Part shown: positions 44,440 through 53,724 of the stretch, piece by piece
Position numbering within the stretch: position 1 is the stretch's first letter
How the letters are laid out: every line of letters begins with the position of its first letter
NCBI RefSeq assembly: GCF_004297405.1
Contig: NZ_SCVC01000040.1
Span: forward strand, 62,001-126,000
DNA from: Reyranella sp.
GTDB taxonomy: Bacteria > Pseudomonadota > Alphaproteobacteria > Reyranellales > Reyranellaceae
DNA: 64,000 nucleotides
Direction: 5' to 3'
The notes under the pieces: model-generated
Databases searched by the model: none
What the model saw: the letters and a program-made list of their open reading frames with translations, nothing else
Told to the model about the DNA's origin: nothing
Position numbers and translations under genes: made by a program

Positions 44440-45243
44440 ATGAAGTTCGACCGCCCCTTCGTCGACTTTTGTGTTTGCTGGCAGTCGCCCCGTCGCCATT
44501 CCTCCCACGCGATCGGTCTCCGGCTGCCAGCGATCCTTCCGGTCGTCCTGCTGATCTGCCTGGCGCTCGCCGGCTGCGGAAGCTCCGGTCGCTCAGGCGC
44601 AGGCTACGCTGATAGTCCGCCCCGCGACCGGGTTGCCCTGACCGCCTGGCAGGAATGGACCAAATTCGGCCGCGCGACAGTCGTCTATGGCGGGCAGGCC
44701 GGTGGCTACGTCAACCGGCCGGGCATTACCGAGCGGAGTGAGCCTCTCGCCAGCCGGGTCGGCGATTATTGGGGAGCCTGTGGTCGGCCCGAGTGGAATG
44801 GGCGGACGTCGGGTAGACCTTGGTCGGGGGCCTTCGTCACCTGGGTGATGGCCCGGTCTGGCTACAGTGCCTCGGCCTTCCCGCGGGACGGCCGCCACGG
44901 CGCCTATCTGTCTGCGCTCTATGATCGCGAACGGGCCTCGCGCAGCGCACCTTTCCGCCTTCATGCCCCCAGCGAATACGCGCCCAAGCCTGGCGATCTC
45001 GTCTGTACGGGCACTGCCGGGCCGACCTGGCGTTACTCCGACCCCCGGACGGCTCACCGACGCCTCGACAATACGGCCAACCACTGTGACATCGTCACCG
45101 ATGTACGCGGCGGCTATGTCCAGGCTATTGGCGGCAACGTGAAGAACAGCGTGGCTATGAGCCTCTATCCCGTCGATTCGCGGGGTCGACTGGTGCCTGT
45201 TTCCGGTCGGTCGTGGCTCGTCGTGGTTGAGAAACGTTCCTGA
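44440..45243 (+). CDS. DUF2272 lipoprotein (first paralogue)
   Basis: The protein has 267 residues. A hydrophobic stretch ends at lipobox Cys46 (LALAGC) after an unusually long N-terminal region of about 28 residues, so the true start may differ; TTG 44434 is also in frame. The DUF2272 domain has GDYWGACG, RPWSGAFVTWVM, HAPSEYAPKPGDLVC, NHCDIVTDV and AIGGNVKNSV. The layout resembles NlpC/P60 or CHAP hydrolases with serine where those have cysteine. A paralogue lies at 52.2 kb. It precedes the type I secretion genes. Confidence 0.75.
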   Translation: MKFDRPFVDFCVCWQSPRRHSSHAIGLRLPAILPVVLLICLALAGCGSSGRSGAGYADSPPRDRVALTAWQEWTKFGRATVVYGGQAGGYVNRPGITERSEPLASRVGDYWGACGRPEWNGRTSGRPWSGAFVTWVMARSGYSASAFPRDGRHGAYLSALYDRERASRSAPFRLHAPSEYAPKPGDLVCTGTAGPTWRYSDPRTAHRRLDNTANHCDIVTDVRGGYVQAIGGNVKNSVAMSLYPVDSRGRLVPVSGRSWLVVVEKRS

Positions 45244-45385
45244 CCACTGCGCCTTCGGGCTTAGTTGCCTGCTGGATGAAATATTTTTTAAAGTTGTACT
45301 GCCAGCGATATCCCTGGCAGCGCGCTGTGTAATAGAGTTGGCAATCCCCGGTAGTGATGGGGTCGATCAGAGAAGGGTACGCTGA

Positions 45386-47170
45386 GTGGCGGGGATAATG
45401 CGACCTCCTGTTATCGGGGATGCACGTTCGGAATTGGCGAAGGCACTGGCGACCTGTCGGTCGTCTTATGTCGGCGTCGCGGTGTTCACGGGTATCCTGA
45501 ACATCCTTTACCTGACGGGCTCGTTCTTCATGCTCCAGGTCTACGACCGGGTGCTACCGAGCCGTAGCGTACCGACCCTGGTCGGCCTCTGTGTGTTGGC
45601 GCTCGTCCTCTACGGCTTCCAGGCCCTCCTCGACATTCTGCGCAACCGTGTGCTGATCCGCATCGCCGGCGGCTTTTCCGACCAGCTCGATTCCCGGATC
45701 TATCAACTCCTCATCAAGTTGCCGCTGCGCGCACCGGGTATGGGCAATTTCGAACCGGCCCGCGATCTCGATCAGATCCGTGGCTTCATGTCGGGCGGCG
45801 GACCGGCCGCGTTGTTCGATCTACCCTGGCTGCCGCTCTATCTCGGCATTTGCTACCTGTTCCATCCGTTGATCGGCGCGACTGCGACAGTGGGTGCAAT
45901 CATCCTGGTCATCATTACAGCGCTGACCGAGGTGAAGGTCCGCAAGCCGTCGATCGAGGCCTCTGCGCTGTCCGCGCAGCGCAACAGCCTTGCCGAGGCG
46001 AGCCGCCGCAACACCGAGGTGTTGCATGCCATGGGCATGGTCGGGCGCTTTTCTGCCCTCTGGACCGAAACCGGCCGCCGTTATCTCGCCGCGCAGCAGC
46101 AGGCCGGCGACATTACCGGTGGCATGGGCGGTCTCTCCCGTGCACTGCGCATGATGTTGCAGTCGGCGGTGCTGGCTGTGGGCGCCTATCTCGTCATTCA
46201 CCAGCAGGCCTCGGCCGGCATCATCATCGCAGGCTCGATCCTGTCGGCGCGTGCTCTCGCGCCGGTCGAGGTGGTGATTGCGCAATGGCGGGTCTTCGTT
46301 GCGGCGCGCCAGAGCTGGCGCCGTCTCAACAACCTGCTGGCCCGCATGCCCGTTGAGCCGGCAATGATGGAGCTGCCCAAGCCGCGCCACACGCTCGCCG
46401 TCGAAGGCATCAGCGTCGCGCCGCCGGGCTCCAATACGGTGGTCCTCCAGGATATCGCTTTCAGCCTGAAGGCAGGGCAGGGGCTGGGCATCATCGGACC
46501 GAGCGCGTCGGGCAAATCGACGTTGGTGCGGTCGATCGTCGGTGTCTGGATGATCGCGCGCGGCAAGGTGCGGATCGACGGCGCATCGCTGGACCAATGG
46601 TCGCCCGAAATGCTGGGCCAGCATGTCGGCTATCTGCCTCAGGACATGGAACTGTTCGCCGGCACCGTTGCCCAGAACATCGCCCGTCTCGATCCCGAGC
46701 CACCTTCGGACAAGGTCATCGCGGCCGCTCAGGCTGCGGGCGTGCACGAGCTGATCCTCGGCTTGCCCAACGGCTACGAAACACAGATGGGCGAGGGTGG
46801 TGCGGCTTTGTCGGCGGGCCAGCGGCAGCGCGTTGGCCTGGCGCGCGCGCTCTACAACGACCCCTTCCTCGTCGTGCTCGACGAGCCCAATTCCAGTCTC
46901 GACCATGAGGGTGACGAAGCGCTCACGCGCGCCATCATGGGCGTTCGCGCCCGCGGCGGAATTGCGATCGTCGTCGCGCACCGTCCCAGCGCATTGGCGG
47001 GCGTCGACAGTCTTCTGGTCCTGCGGGGTGGCCGTCAGCAGGCCTTCGGCCCGAAGGACACCGTATTGCGCGAAGCGATGAAGGCAGCGCCAGCGCCTGG
47101 CCCTGCCCCCGCAGTGGCCCAGGGCACCGCACCACAACAGCTTCGCGTTCCTGGAAGGGCTCCGTCATGA
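45386..47170 (+). CDS. Type I secretion system ABC transporter (PrtD-like)
   Basis: The protein has 594 residues. An exporter-type membrane domain (about 25-320) with FFMLQVYDRVLPSRSVPTLVGL is followed by an ATPase domain: Walker A GPSASGKST, LPQDMELFAGTVAQNI, signature LSAGQRQRVGLARAL and Walker B LVVLDEPNSSLD. It would drive one-step secretion of a protein with a C-terminal signal. GTG 45386 or ATG 45398 may be the start. It overlaps the adaptor gene by four bases. No RTX-repeat or protease gene is next to it. Confidence 0.9.
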   Translation: MAGIMRPPVIGDARSELAKALATCRSSYVGVAVFTGILNILYLTGSFFMLQVYDRVLPSRSVPTLVGLCVLALVLYGFQALLDILRNRVLIRIAGGFSDQLDSRIYQLLIKLPLRAPGMGNFEPARDLDQIRGFMSGGGPAALFDLPWLPLYLGICYLFHPLIGATATVGAIILVIITALTEVKVRKPSIEASALSAQRNSLAEASRRNTEVLHAMGMVGRFSALWTETGRRYLAAQQQAGDITGGMGGLSRALRMMLQSAVLAVGAYLVIHQQASAGIIIAGSILSARALAPVEVVIAQWRVFVAARQSWRRLNNLLARMPVEPAMMELPKPRHTLAVEGISVAPPGSNTVVLQDIAFSLKAGQGLGIIGPSASGKSTLVRSIVGVWMIARGKVRIDGASLDQWSPEMLGQHVGYLPQDMELFAGTVAQNIARLDPEPPSDKVIAAAQAAGVHELILGLPNGYETQMGEGGAALSAGQRQRVGLARALYNDPFLVVLDEPNSSLDHEGDEALTRAIMGVRARGGIAIVVAHRPSALAGVDSLLVLRGGRQQAFGPKDTVLREAMKAAPAPGPAPAVAQGTAPQQLRVPGRAPS

Positions 47171-48471
47171 CCGGTCCGAAGCGCTTAGAGCATTCGACAC
47201 GCAAACCCCTGATGATGGGCTTCGTCGCTGTTGCCCTTCTCGTGGTCGGGATCGGAGGATGGGCGGCCGCGACGCAGATCTCGGGCGCGGTGATCGCCCC
47301 GGGCAAGCTGGTGGTCGATAGCAACGTCAAGAAAGTCCAGCATCCGACCGGCGGCGTCGTGGGTGAGCTGCTGGTCAAGGAAGGCGATCAGGTCAAGCAA
47401 GGCGATGTCGTGGTGCGGCTCGACGGCACGCAGGCCCGCTCGAGTCTCGCCGTGGTCAACAAAGCGCTCGATGAATTGATTGCACGACAAGCCCGCAACG
47501 AAGCGGAACGCGATGCCGACAAGTCGGTCGTCTTCCCGGCCGATATGGTAGAGCGCAAGGGCGATCCCGAAGTGGCGCGCCTGATGTCTGGCGAGCAGCG
47601 GCTGTTCGAGATGCGCAAGGCGGCGCGCGAGGGGCAGAAGGCGCAGTTGCGCGAGCAGATCCAGCAGCTCCAGCTCCAGATCGAAGGCACGCAGGCGCAG
47701 GAGGCGGCCAAGGCCAAGGAAGTTACGCTCCTGATGCAGGAGCTCGAAAGCGTCCGCGTGCTGTGGAAGCAGAACCTCGTGCAGATCAGCAGAGTCACGG
47801 CGCTCGAACGTGACGCTGCCCGCCTCGAAGGCGAGCGGGCATCGCTGGTCGCGGCGGTAGCGCAGGGCCGCGGCCGTATCGCCGAGCTCGAGCTCAAGAT
47901 CCATCAGATCGACCAGGATCTCAGCACCGAAGTCGGCAAAGAGCTGGCCGAGATCCGTGCCAAGAAATCCGAACTTACGGAGCGGCGCGTTTCCGCCGAG
48001 GATCAACTCAAGCGCATCGACCTCGTGGCGCCTCAGGATGGCCGGGTCTTCCAGCGCAATGTGCATACGGTAGGCGGCGTCATCCAGGCGGGCGAGCCTG
48101 TCATGCTGATCGTGCCCCAATCGGACGCGCTGATCATCGAGGCCAAGGTGGCGCCGCACGATATCGACCAGATCCATATCGGCCAGCACGCCGTATTGCG
48201 CTTCGCCGCTTTCAACCAGCGCACGACGCCCGAGCTGAACGGTGAGGTAATCCATATCGGCGCCGACGTGGCGCAGGACGACAAGGCGACCGAGCCCTAC
48301 TATTCGGTGCGTGTCCGCGTCAGCGACGGCGAGCTTGCGCGCCTCGATGGCTTACAGCTTCTCGCCGGCATGCCGGTCGAAGTGTTCATTCAAACGACGC
48401 CGCGCACGGTCGCGTCGTTCCTGGTGAAGCCGCTCACTGACCAGCTCGCCCGCGCCTTCCGCGGCCGCTGA
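47167..48471 (+). CDS. Type I secretion HlyD family periplasmic adaptor (PrtE-like)
   Basis: The protein has 434 residues: one membrane helix (about 16-37), lipoyl half PTGGVVGELLVKEGDQVKQGDVVVRLD, a long coiled-coil region (about 95-275, rich in Gln/Glu/Arg), second lipoyl half VAPQDGRVFQRNVHTVGGVIQAGEPV and a beta-barrel. It links the ABC transporter to an outer-membrane channel not encoded here. Its 3' end overlaps the convergent glycosyltransferase gene by 38 bases. Confidence 0.92.
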   Translation: MTGPKRLEHSTRKPLMMGFVAVALLVVGIGGWAAATQISGAVIAPGKLVVDSNVKKVQHPTGGVVGELLVKEGDQVKQGDVVVRLDGTQARSSLAVVNKALDELIARQARNEAERDADKSVVFPADMVERKGDPEVARLMSGEQRLFEMRKAAREGQKAQLREQIQQLQLQIEGTQAQEAAKAKEVTLLMQELESVRVLWKQNLVQISRVTALERDAARLEGERASLVAAVAQGRGRIAELELKIHQIDQDLSTEVGKELAEIRAKKSELTERRVSAEDQLKRIDLVAPQDGRVFQRNVHTVGGVIQAGEPVMLIVPQSDALIIEAKVAPHDIDQIHIGQHAVLRFAAFNQRTTPELNGEVIHIGADVAQDDKATEPYYSVRVRVSDGELARLDGLQLLAGMPVEVFIQTTPRTVASFLVKPLTDQLARAFRGR

Positions 48472-49621
48472 GGATCCTCGTAATGGCGGTTTTCAGGATA
48501 TCGTCGACGTCGTCGTGTGATGTCGACGCCGTGCGGGCGTGTGACGTCAGGTCGTCGATCTTCTGCAGGGCCTGCAGCACGGCAGCGGCGACACTGGACG
48601 CATCGTGCCGTGGGATTTCGACACCCCACCCCGCCTCGAATGCGGGTTGGGCGAAGCCGCATCCCTTTGTGGCAATAACCGGAATGCCGAGGCGGCGCGC
48701 TTCGAAGAAAACACCCGAGCCGCGCGTCTCGTAGACCTTGGGATCGTAAGGCAGCAGGACCAGATCGGCCTGGCCGAGCCACGCAAGATAGTCGGACTGC
48801 GATAGGACCTCCGTGCTTACGGTTACGCGTGGTCCCAGTTCAGCGAGCGCCGCGAAGACGGGTGCCTGGTCCCGTGCATCGGAGCCTTGAAAGAAGCCGT
48901 GGATCATGAAGCGTACTTCGTGGTCTCGGTCGATCACCTCGCGCAATGCCTCGGGAAGAAGCCGATAGCCCTTGGCTTCGTTGGCGAAGCCGATGCAACT
49001 CACGATGGGGGCGCCGTCTTGGTGGTGAACGCGCTTTCCGCTGATCAGGCCGGGGCCCGGGGCGACGCCGAAGTCGAAGCCCGCCAGGTCTCGATAGATG
49101 TCTGCCATCTGCGGCGTCTCGCAGAAGGCCGAGATACGCTCGAGGCCAACGATCCTCTGGAGTGCAGCGAAGGCTTCGCGTGTCTCGCGCCGTAGATGGG
49201 TCGCCGTGGGATCGTCGATCGACTTGTTGTGATGCGGCGCGTACAGCGCCCAGAGCAGGAGATGCGGCGCCGGCCTGAATCGAAAGTATCGCGCCAAAGC
49301 AAATGCGAGGATCTGATCACAGCAGGGCAAAATGAAGAGATCGAACTTTGGCCGCTGCTTCAGGGCGACTGACAGTTCCTTCACCCTCGTCTGAACATGC
49401 TGCTCGAACTCTTCCGGTTCTTCGTAGGCGCGGCCATAGACGGACTTGGTGAAGCAAGGTGCGCAGCCGAGTTCGCGGACCGTCTGTGCATCGGCGTTGG
49501 CCGATCCGAGGCAATCATGTTCGATACCGAGCGCCGACAACTTCGCCTTCAGCGCAAGCGTCGCGTTGTAGTGATGGCCGCCCATCGAATGCAGGGCAGG
49601 GTCGATGATGAGGGCTCTCAT
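48434..49621 (-). CDS. Glycosyltransferase family 4-like protein
   Basis: The protein has 395 residues. The GT-B pattern includes an N-terminal HSMGGHHYNATLALKAKL loop, ISAFCETPQMADIYRD, PIVSCIGFANEAKGYRLLPEAL at the start of the donor domain, and DLVLLPYDPKVYETRGSGVFFEARRLGIPVIAT with the donor-binding glutamate. The acceptor and sugar are unknown. It overlaps the upstream glycosyltransferase gene by four bases, so the two act together. Confidence 0.85.
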   Translation of the reverse strand: MRALIIDPALHSMGGHHYNATLALKAKLSALGIEHDCLGSANADAQTVRELGCAPCFTKSVYGRAYEEPEEFEQHVQTRVKELSVALKQRPKFDLFILPCCDQILAFALARYFRFRPAPHLLLWALYAPHHNKSIDDPTATHLRRETREAFAALQRIVGLERISAFCETPQMADIYRDLAGFDFGVAPGPGLISGKRVHHQDGAPIVSCIGFANEAKGYRLLPEALREVIDRDHEVRFMIHGFFQGSDARDQAPVFAALAELGPRVTVSTEVLSQSDYLAWLGQADLVLLPYDPKVYETRGSGVFFEARRLGIPVIATKGCGFAQPAFEAGWGVEIPRHDASSVAAAVLQALQKIDDLTSHARTASTSHDDVDDILKTAITRILSGRGRRGRAGQ

Positions 49622-50532
49622 CGCTGATCCGGCAGCAGCACACGCCAGGGTGGTCTCACAAGCTCAGCCAATCGTCGCACCTGCATGCGCAAACGCCAGC
49701 GAAGGGAGAATTCGTCAGCACTGTAGAGATGCTGCCGCGGCGCCTGCACGATCAGCGATGGAAAGATGTGAAGCTGGCCGCCGGCCTCGCCGATTGCACG
49801 GTTGAAGGCCACGTGCTCGGAGACGGGGCGATCCTCCTCGTCGAGTCCGCTGTAGGCGCCATGGTCCGCGAAGCGCATCTTGTAGAAGCCAAGGCCGCCG
49901 AAAGCCGATTGTACGGCGATCGGCGGCAGGGTTGGTGGCAGCACGATCTGACGGGAGAAGGCCTCGCGGAACTTCGCGGCTTCGAAGCTCTGGTGCGCCG
50001 GTCGTCCCCAGATCGCGTGCCAACAGTCGCTCGGGCACCAACTCTCGTGACGCAATGCCCAGACGTCGTAGTAGCGTGGAGTTGCATTGGCGAACACGCC
50101 GGCACGATCGGGCGTGGCGTCGAGCCAGTCGGCTGCTTGCCTCACGGCATCGATTGCAAGGTCACCATCCAGGACGTCGTCGAGATCGACCACGATCAGA
50201 TGATCGTACTCCGCAGCGATCGATCCGCGCACGGTGTCCAGGCAGGCATTGCGGGCGTGGGCAATGCGCGCCGATCGGACGGGAATGGTGGGCTCGAGAG
50301 TGCCGAGGTCGAGGACACGGCCTTTACGACCGTTCGCCAGCCACGTCTCGAGCAAGGAGAAGGTATCGTCGGCGGAGTCGCTGACAGCGAAGACGAAGAA
50401 CGTCTCCGCGTAGGTTCCGGCAATTCGCTCGAGATTGTCGAGGACCCTCGGCAGGTGCCTGGCGCAATCGCGCGCCGCGCCAACGATGGCAGCTTTTCGC
50501 CGGGGATGCGCCACGTCGGCAGCGCGGTTCAT
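49618..50532 (-). CDS. GT-A-type glycosyltransferase
   Basis: The protein has 304 residues. The start AAIVGAARDCARHLPRVLDNLERI and the metal motif VVDLDDVL near 115-122 fit a GT-A glycosyltransferase, close in pattern to the family of fungal CAP59/CMT1-like and bacterial related enzymes. FANATPRYYDVWALRH and GGLGFYKM follow. It probably extends the same glycan as the GT4 enzyme encoded after it. GMC and secretion genes flank the pair without obvious functional link. Confidence 0.78.
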   Translation of the reverse strand: MNRAADVAHPRRKAAIVGAARDCARHLPRVLDNLERIAGTYAETFFVFAVSDSADDTFSLLETWLANGRKGRVLDLGTLEPTIPVRSARIAHARNACLDTVRGSIAAEYDHLIVVDLDDVLDGDLAIDAVRQAADWLDATPDRAGVFANATPRYYDVWALRHESWCPSDCWHAIWGRPAHQSFEAAKFREAFSRQIVLPPTLPPIAVQSAFGGLGFYKMRFADHGAYSGLDEEDRPVSEHVAFNRAIGEAGGQLHIFPSLIVQAPRQHLYSADEFSLRWRLRMQVRRLAELVRPPWRVLLPDQR

Positions 50533-50553
50533 GGCAGCGTCCCCGGCGACGCT

Positions 50554-52158
50554 TTAATTGGTCAGACCCTGCTCGTGCATGATCGCTGCGGTGCGCTCGG
50601 CGATCATCATGCTGGGCGCGTTGGTATTGCCGCCGATCAGGGTCGGCATGATCGACGCATCGACCACCCGCAACCCTTCCACGCCATGCACCAGGAGCTT
50701 GTCGTCGACGACGGCCATCGGGTCAGTAGCCGGCCCCATCTTGCAGGTGCCGACCGGGTGATAAATCGTCTCACACTTGGCGCGGATCCATTGCTCGATC
50801 TCGGCATCCGTCTTGGCCGCTGCGCCCGGCTGGAATTCGTCGGCACGGTAGGGATCGAGACCCGACTGGGCGAAAATCTCGCGGCCCATCTTCACGCCTG
50901 CGATCAGCGTATCGAGGTCCTGCTTCTCGGCGAGATAATTCGCGTCGATCAGCGGATGCTCCTTGGGATCCTTGCTGCGCAGCCGGATCGTGCCCTTGCT
51001 CTCCGGCCGCAAGGTGCAGATGTGCAGGCTGTAGCCGTTCTTGTTCATCTTGGTGCGGCCGTGATCGACCACGAGCACCGGCAGGAAATGGAACTGGATG
51101 TCGGGTGCGGCAAGCCCCGAGCGCGTGCGGGCGAAGCCGCCGGACTCGGCGATCGGCGATGTGCCGGGGCCCTTCTTGTTCATCACATACTGGTAGAGCG
51201 AGACCAGCTTGTTAGCGGTGTCATAGGTGTCGCGCGTCTTGCAGAACTGCAGCAGCGCGGCGTCGAGATGGTCCTGCAGGTTGCCGCCAACGCCCGGCAG
51301 ATCGTGGATAGGCTTGATCCCGACCGACTCCAGATGAGCGGCCGGGCCGACACCCGAGAGCATCAGGAGCTGTGGCGAGTTCACCGCGCCGCCGCACAGA
51401 ATCACTTCTCGCGTCACGCGGGCGACCTCGTCGCGGCCGTTCAACGAGTAGCGCACGCCCATGGCGCGGCCCATGTCGAAGATGATGCGCTCGGTCAGCG
51501 CGCCGGTGATGACCTCCAGATGCGCGCCGCTGTTCTCGACAGCCGGCCGGAGATAGGCGCTGGCAGCACTCCAGCGCCGCTTGTCCTTTTGGGTTACCTG
51601 GTAGAAACCGACACCATCCTGCTCGGCACCGTTGAAATCGGTGACGCGCTTGTGGCCAGCCTGTTCGGCCGCTTTCAGGAAGGCTTCGTTGATCGGGCTG
51701 GGGTCGACCTGGTCGGCGACGTTCAGCGGGCCGCCGCTGCCGTGGAAGCCATCGGCGCCGCGCTCGTTGTTCTCTGCCATCTTGAAGTAGGGCAGGACGT
51801 CCTCGTAGCTCCAGCCCTGATTGCCGAGCTGGCGCCACTGGTCGTAGTCCCAGGCATGCCCACGAATGTAGAGCATGGCATTGATCGAAGAGGAGCCACC
51901 CAGAGTCTTGCCACGCGGCCAATACATCTGCCGGTTATTGCAATGCTTCTGGGGCGTGGTGGCGTAATGCCAGTTGTAGGGGGAGTTTTCGCCCAGACTG
52001 GCGAAGCCGGCGGGCATCTTCAGCATGAACGACTTGTCCGGACCACCGGCTTCGAGAACCAGGATCCTGAGCTTGGGGCGACCCCAGGCCAACCGAGCGG
52101 CAAGCGCACAGCCGGCCGAGCCGGCGCCCACGATGATGTAGTCGTACAGCGAAGACAT
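50554..52158 (-). CDS. GMC family FAD-dependent oxidoreductase, second copy
   Basis: The protein has 534 residues. FAD loop VGAGSAGCALAARL, signatures GGSSSINAMLYIRG and GGAVNSPQLLMLSGVG, catalytic His467 in the HPVGTC motif and Asn in NTNAPS near 511-513 are all present. It is a diverged paralogue of the gene at 1.9-3.4 kb, matching choline dehydrogenase and alcohol dehydrogenase AlkJ-like enzymes. The substrate is an unspecified alcohol. GGAAGGA precedes ATG 52158, which follows the DUF2272 gene stop by eight bases. Confidence 0.9.
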   Translation of the reverse strand: MSSLYDYIIVGAGSAGCALAARLAWGRPKLRILVLEAGGPDKSFMLKMPAGFASLGENSPYNWHYATTPQKHCNNRQMYWPRGKTLGGSSSINAMLYIRGHAWDYDQWRQLGNQGWSYEDVLPYFKMAENNERGADGFHGSGGPLNVADQVDPSPINEAFLKAAEQAGHKRVTDFNGAEQDGVGFYQVTQKDKRRWSAASAYLRPAVENSGAHLEVITGALTERIIFDMGRAMGVRYSLNGRDEVARVTREVILCGGAVNSPQLLMLSGVGPAAHLESVGIKPIHDLPGVGGNLQDHLDAALLQFCKTRDTYDTANKLVSLYQYVMNKKGPGTSPIAESGGFARTRSGLAAPDIQFHFLPVLVVDHGRTKMNKNGYSLHICTLRPESKGTIRLRSKDPKEHPLIDANYLAEKQDLDTLIAGVKMGREIFAQSGLDPYRADEFQPGAAAKTDAEIEQWIRAKCETIYHPVGTCKMGPATDPMAVVDDKLLVHGVEGLRVVDASIMPTLIGGNTNAPSMMIAERTAAIMHEQGLTN

Positions 52159-52166
52159 GGTCCTTC

Positions 52167-52919
52167 CTACGGCAGTCGATTTTCAATTACGGCGAAAAAT
52201 GGTCGCCCGGATAAGGGCGATAAAAAGCCGTTCGCGTCCAGTGGAAAGACGCTGCGCGTAACGGAGTCGCCCACGTTGCCGCCGATGGCGAAGGCCTGGC
52301 CGGGGCGTACCTCGACGACGATGTCGCAATGGCCGGCGCCTCGATTGAGGTTCTGCAGGGTCGTGCCACTGCCGTTGCGCGACGCGCAGATAAGATCGCC
52401 GACCTGCGGCGCTCGTTCGCTCGGTGCATGCGGAATGAAGGCGGCACCCGGCTTCTTGGCGCGCTCGACGATCCTCTCCACATAGATTGTGTGGGTAGGG
52501 TTCGGGCAAAAGAGATCGCGCGGAACGCCGGCGCTCTCGATGTCCCAGGAGATGAAGGCGGCTGACCATGGAATGTCGTTGAGGCCGGTGCGGCCATGCA
52601 CATCGACGGCGTTCCAGTAGTCGCCGATGCGTTGAGGCGCGTCGCGCTCCTTGATGCCGAGCTGTTCGGTGCGCGGCGGCGCATCGTTGGAGTAGGTGAT
52701 GACCTGCTTACCGAAGCGTCCCCATTCGCCGACCGCCAGCAAGATCATCGAAGTCTTGGGACTGGCCGTCGGCGGCGGCGCTTCCGGTTTCCAGAAAGAG
52801 GCCGGGCAGGGGCCGAGCGGCGGCAGATCAGCAGCCGATACCACGCGCTTGGGCGTCGTCGGCGCTTCGGCGCAGGCGGCCACGACGAGCAGGAGAACAA
52901 ATGCTGCAAGAGAGCGCAT
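52167..52919 (-). CDS. DUF2272 lipoprotein (second paralogue)
   Basis: The protein has 250 residues with lipobox Cys16 (LVVAAC). The DUF2272 domain has GDYWNAVD, IPWSAAFISWDIESAGV, HAPSERAPQVGDLICASR, GHCDIVVEV and AIGGNVGDSV, matching the paralogue at 44.4 kb block by block. I chose ATG 52919 with TAGGA upstream because it gives a standard lipoprotein signal. It sits between a VOC gene and a GMC gene on the same strand with gaps under 10 bases, so the three form one transcript. Confidence 0.82.
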   Translation of the reverse strand: MRSLAAFVLLLVVAACAEAPTTPKRVVSAADLPPLGPCPASFWKPEAPPPTASPKTSMILLAVGEWGRFGKQVITYSNDAPPRTEQLGIKERDAPQRIGDYWNAVDVHGRTGLNDIPWSAAFISWDIESAGVPRDLFCPNPTHTIYVERIVERAKKPGAAFIPHAPSERAPQVGDLICASRNGSGTTLQNLNRGAGHCDIVVEVRPGQAFAIGGNVGDSVTRSVFPLDANGFLSPLSGRPFFAVIENRLP

Positions 52920-52926
52920 GTCGGTC

Positions 52927-53628
52927 CTACCAGCGACCGATGCCACCGATCACGATGGTGGGCACGCCGTCTGTCCGATCTTTGACAGTGAAGACCTGGC
53001 TGCCCGGTCGGCGACCATCGCGCGGTTCGGAGACCTCGATGCCGGCGGCCTTCAGTCGGGCATTGGCCTTGGCAATGTCGGGCACGCGCCAGGAGAGCCC
53101 CCAGAGGTGATCCGGCTCTTCCGATACGCCCTTCTTCAGATCATGCGCGATCTCGACGACGAGATCGCCGCAACGGAAGAAAAGGAGCCGTGCACCCCAT
53201 CGCGGATTGCTGCGGTCGAGGCGCAGATCGAGCCCCAACCGCCCAGCATAGAAGGCGATCGCGCGTTCCGGGTTGGGGGTGCGCACCACCACATGGTCGA
53301 GACCGGAAACGCAGGCCGCTTCGTCGTCGACAAAAGGTGAGGCCGTGTCGCCCGAAGCTGTCGCGAGTTTAAGCGCTACACCATGCCCGGCGAACGCCAG
53401 CGCATCGCCGTCGCTCGTCACGGGCACGGCGCGCCGCTCCAGCAAGGTTGCGGCCTTGCCGAGATCGGCTGTCGCGAAGGTCATCGACTGAAGCCCGGCC
53501 ATGCCTTGCGAGAAGGTGAGCCCGACATTGCCCGTGCGCGGCCGCCCGTCGACGGCGCGGCGGCCCAGCAAGGTTTCATAGACGGCAGCGGAGCCGCCGA
53601 TGACGAGGTGGTCGAGCGCAGTAATCAT
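52927..53628 (-). CDS. VOC family protein (two-module glyoxalase fold)
   Basis: The protein has 233 residues. It begins ALDHLVIGG and has a second module starting LDHVVVRTPNPERAIAFYAGRLGLDLR, ending with a SWRVPDIAKANARLKAAG helix. The N-terminal module is degenerate. It resembles the PF13468 glyoxalase-like group. Metal ligands would be the His of the second LDHV and Glu in VVEIAHD. The reaction is unknown. It starts the transcript that runs into the DUF2272 gene. Confidence 0.8.
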   Translation of the reverse strand: MITALDHLVIGGSAAVYETLLGRRAVDGRPRTGNVGLTFSQGMAGLQSMTFATADLGKAATLLERRAVPVTSDGDALAFAGHGVALKLATASGDTASPFVDDEAACVSGLDHVVVRTPNPERAIAFYAGRLGLDLRLDRSNPRWGARLLFFRCGDLVVEIAHDLKKGVSEEPDHLWGLSWRVPDIAKANARLKAAGIEVSEPRDGRRPGSQVFTVKDRTDGVPTIVIGGIGRW

Positions 53629-53640
53629 GTTCGTACTTCT

Positions 53641-53714
53641 GTCATCCTGAGCGAAGCGAAGGATCTCATGATGTGTCTACCGGCGATGAGGTCCTTCGCT
53701 TCGCTCAGGACGAC
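53641..53714. repeat. Long inverted repeat (REP-like hairpin)
   Basis: TCCTGAGCGAAGCGAAGGA (53645-53663) is perfectly repeated in reverse complement at 53692-53710, and similarity continues on both sides of each arm to about 30 bases. The 28-base centre is single stranded. Such CCTGAGCGAAGCGAAGGA repeats occur as dispersed palindromes in several bacterial genomes. It lies between two minus-strand genes and could end or stabilise their transcripts. Confidence 0.75.
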
Positions 53715-53724
53715 AAGGAAGCCG

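Noticed and set aside
45299-45320. CTGCCAG/CTGGCAG hairpin as a terminator of the DUF2272 gene
   Set aside because: The 7-bp stem has no T tract after it; it may be a weak operator or chance, so it was not annotated.
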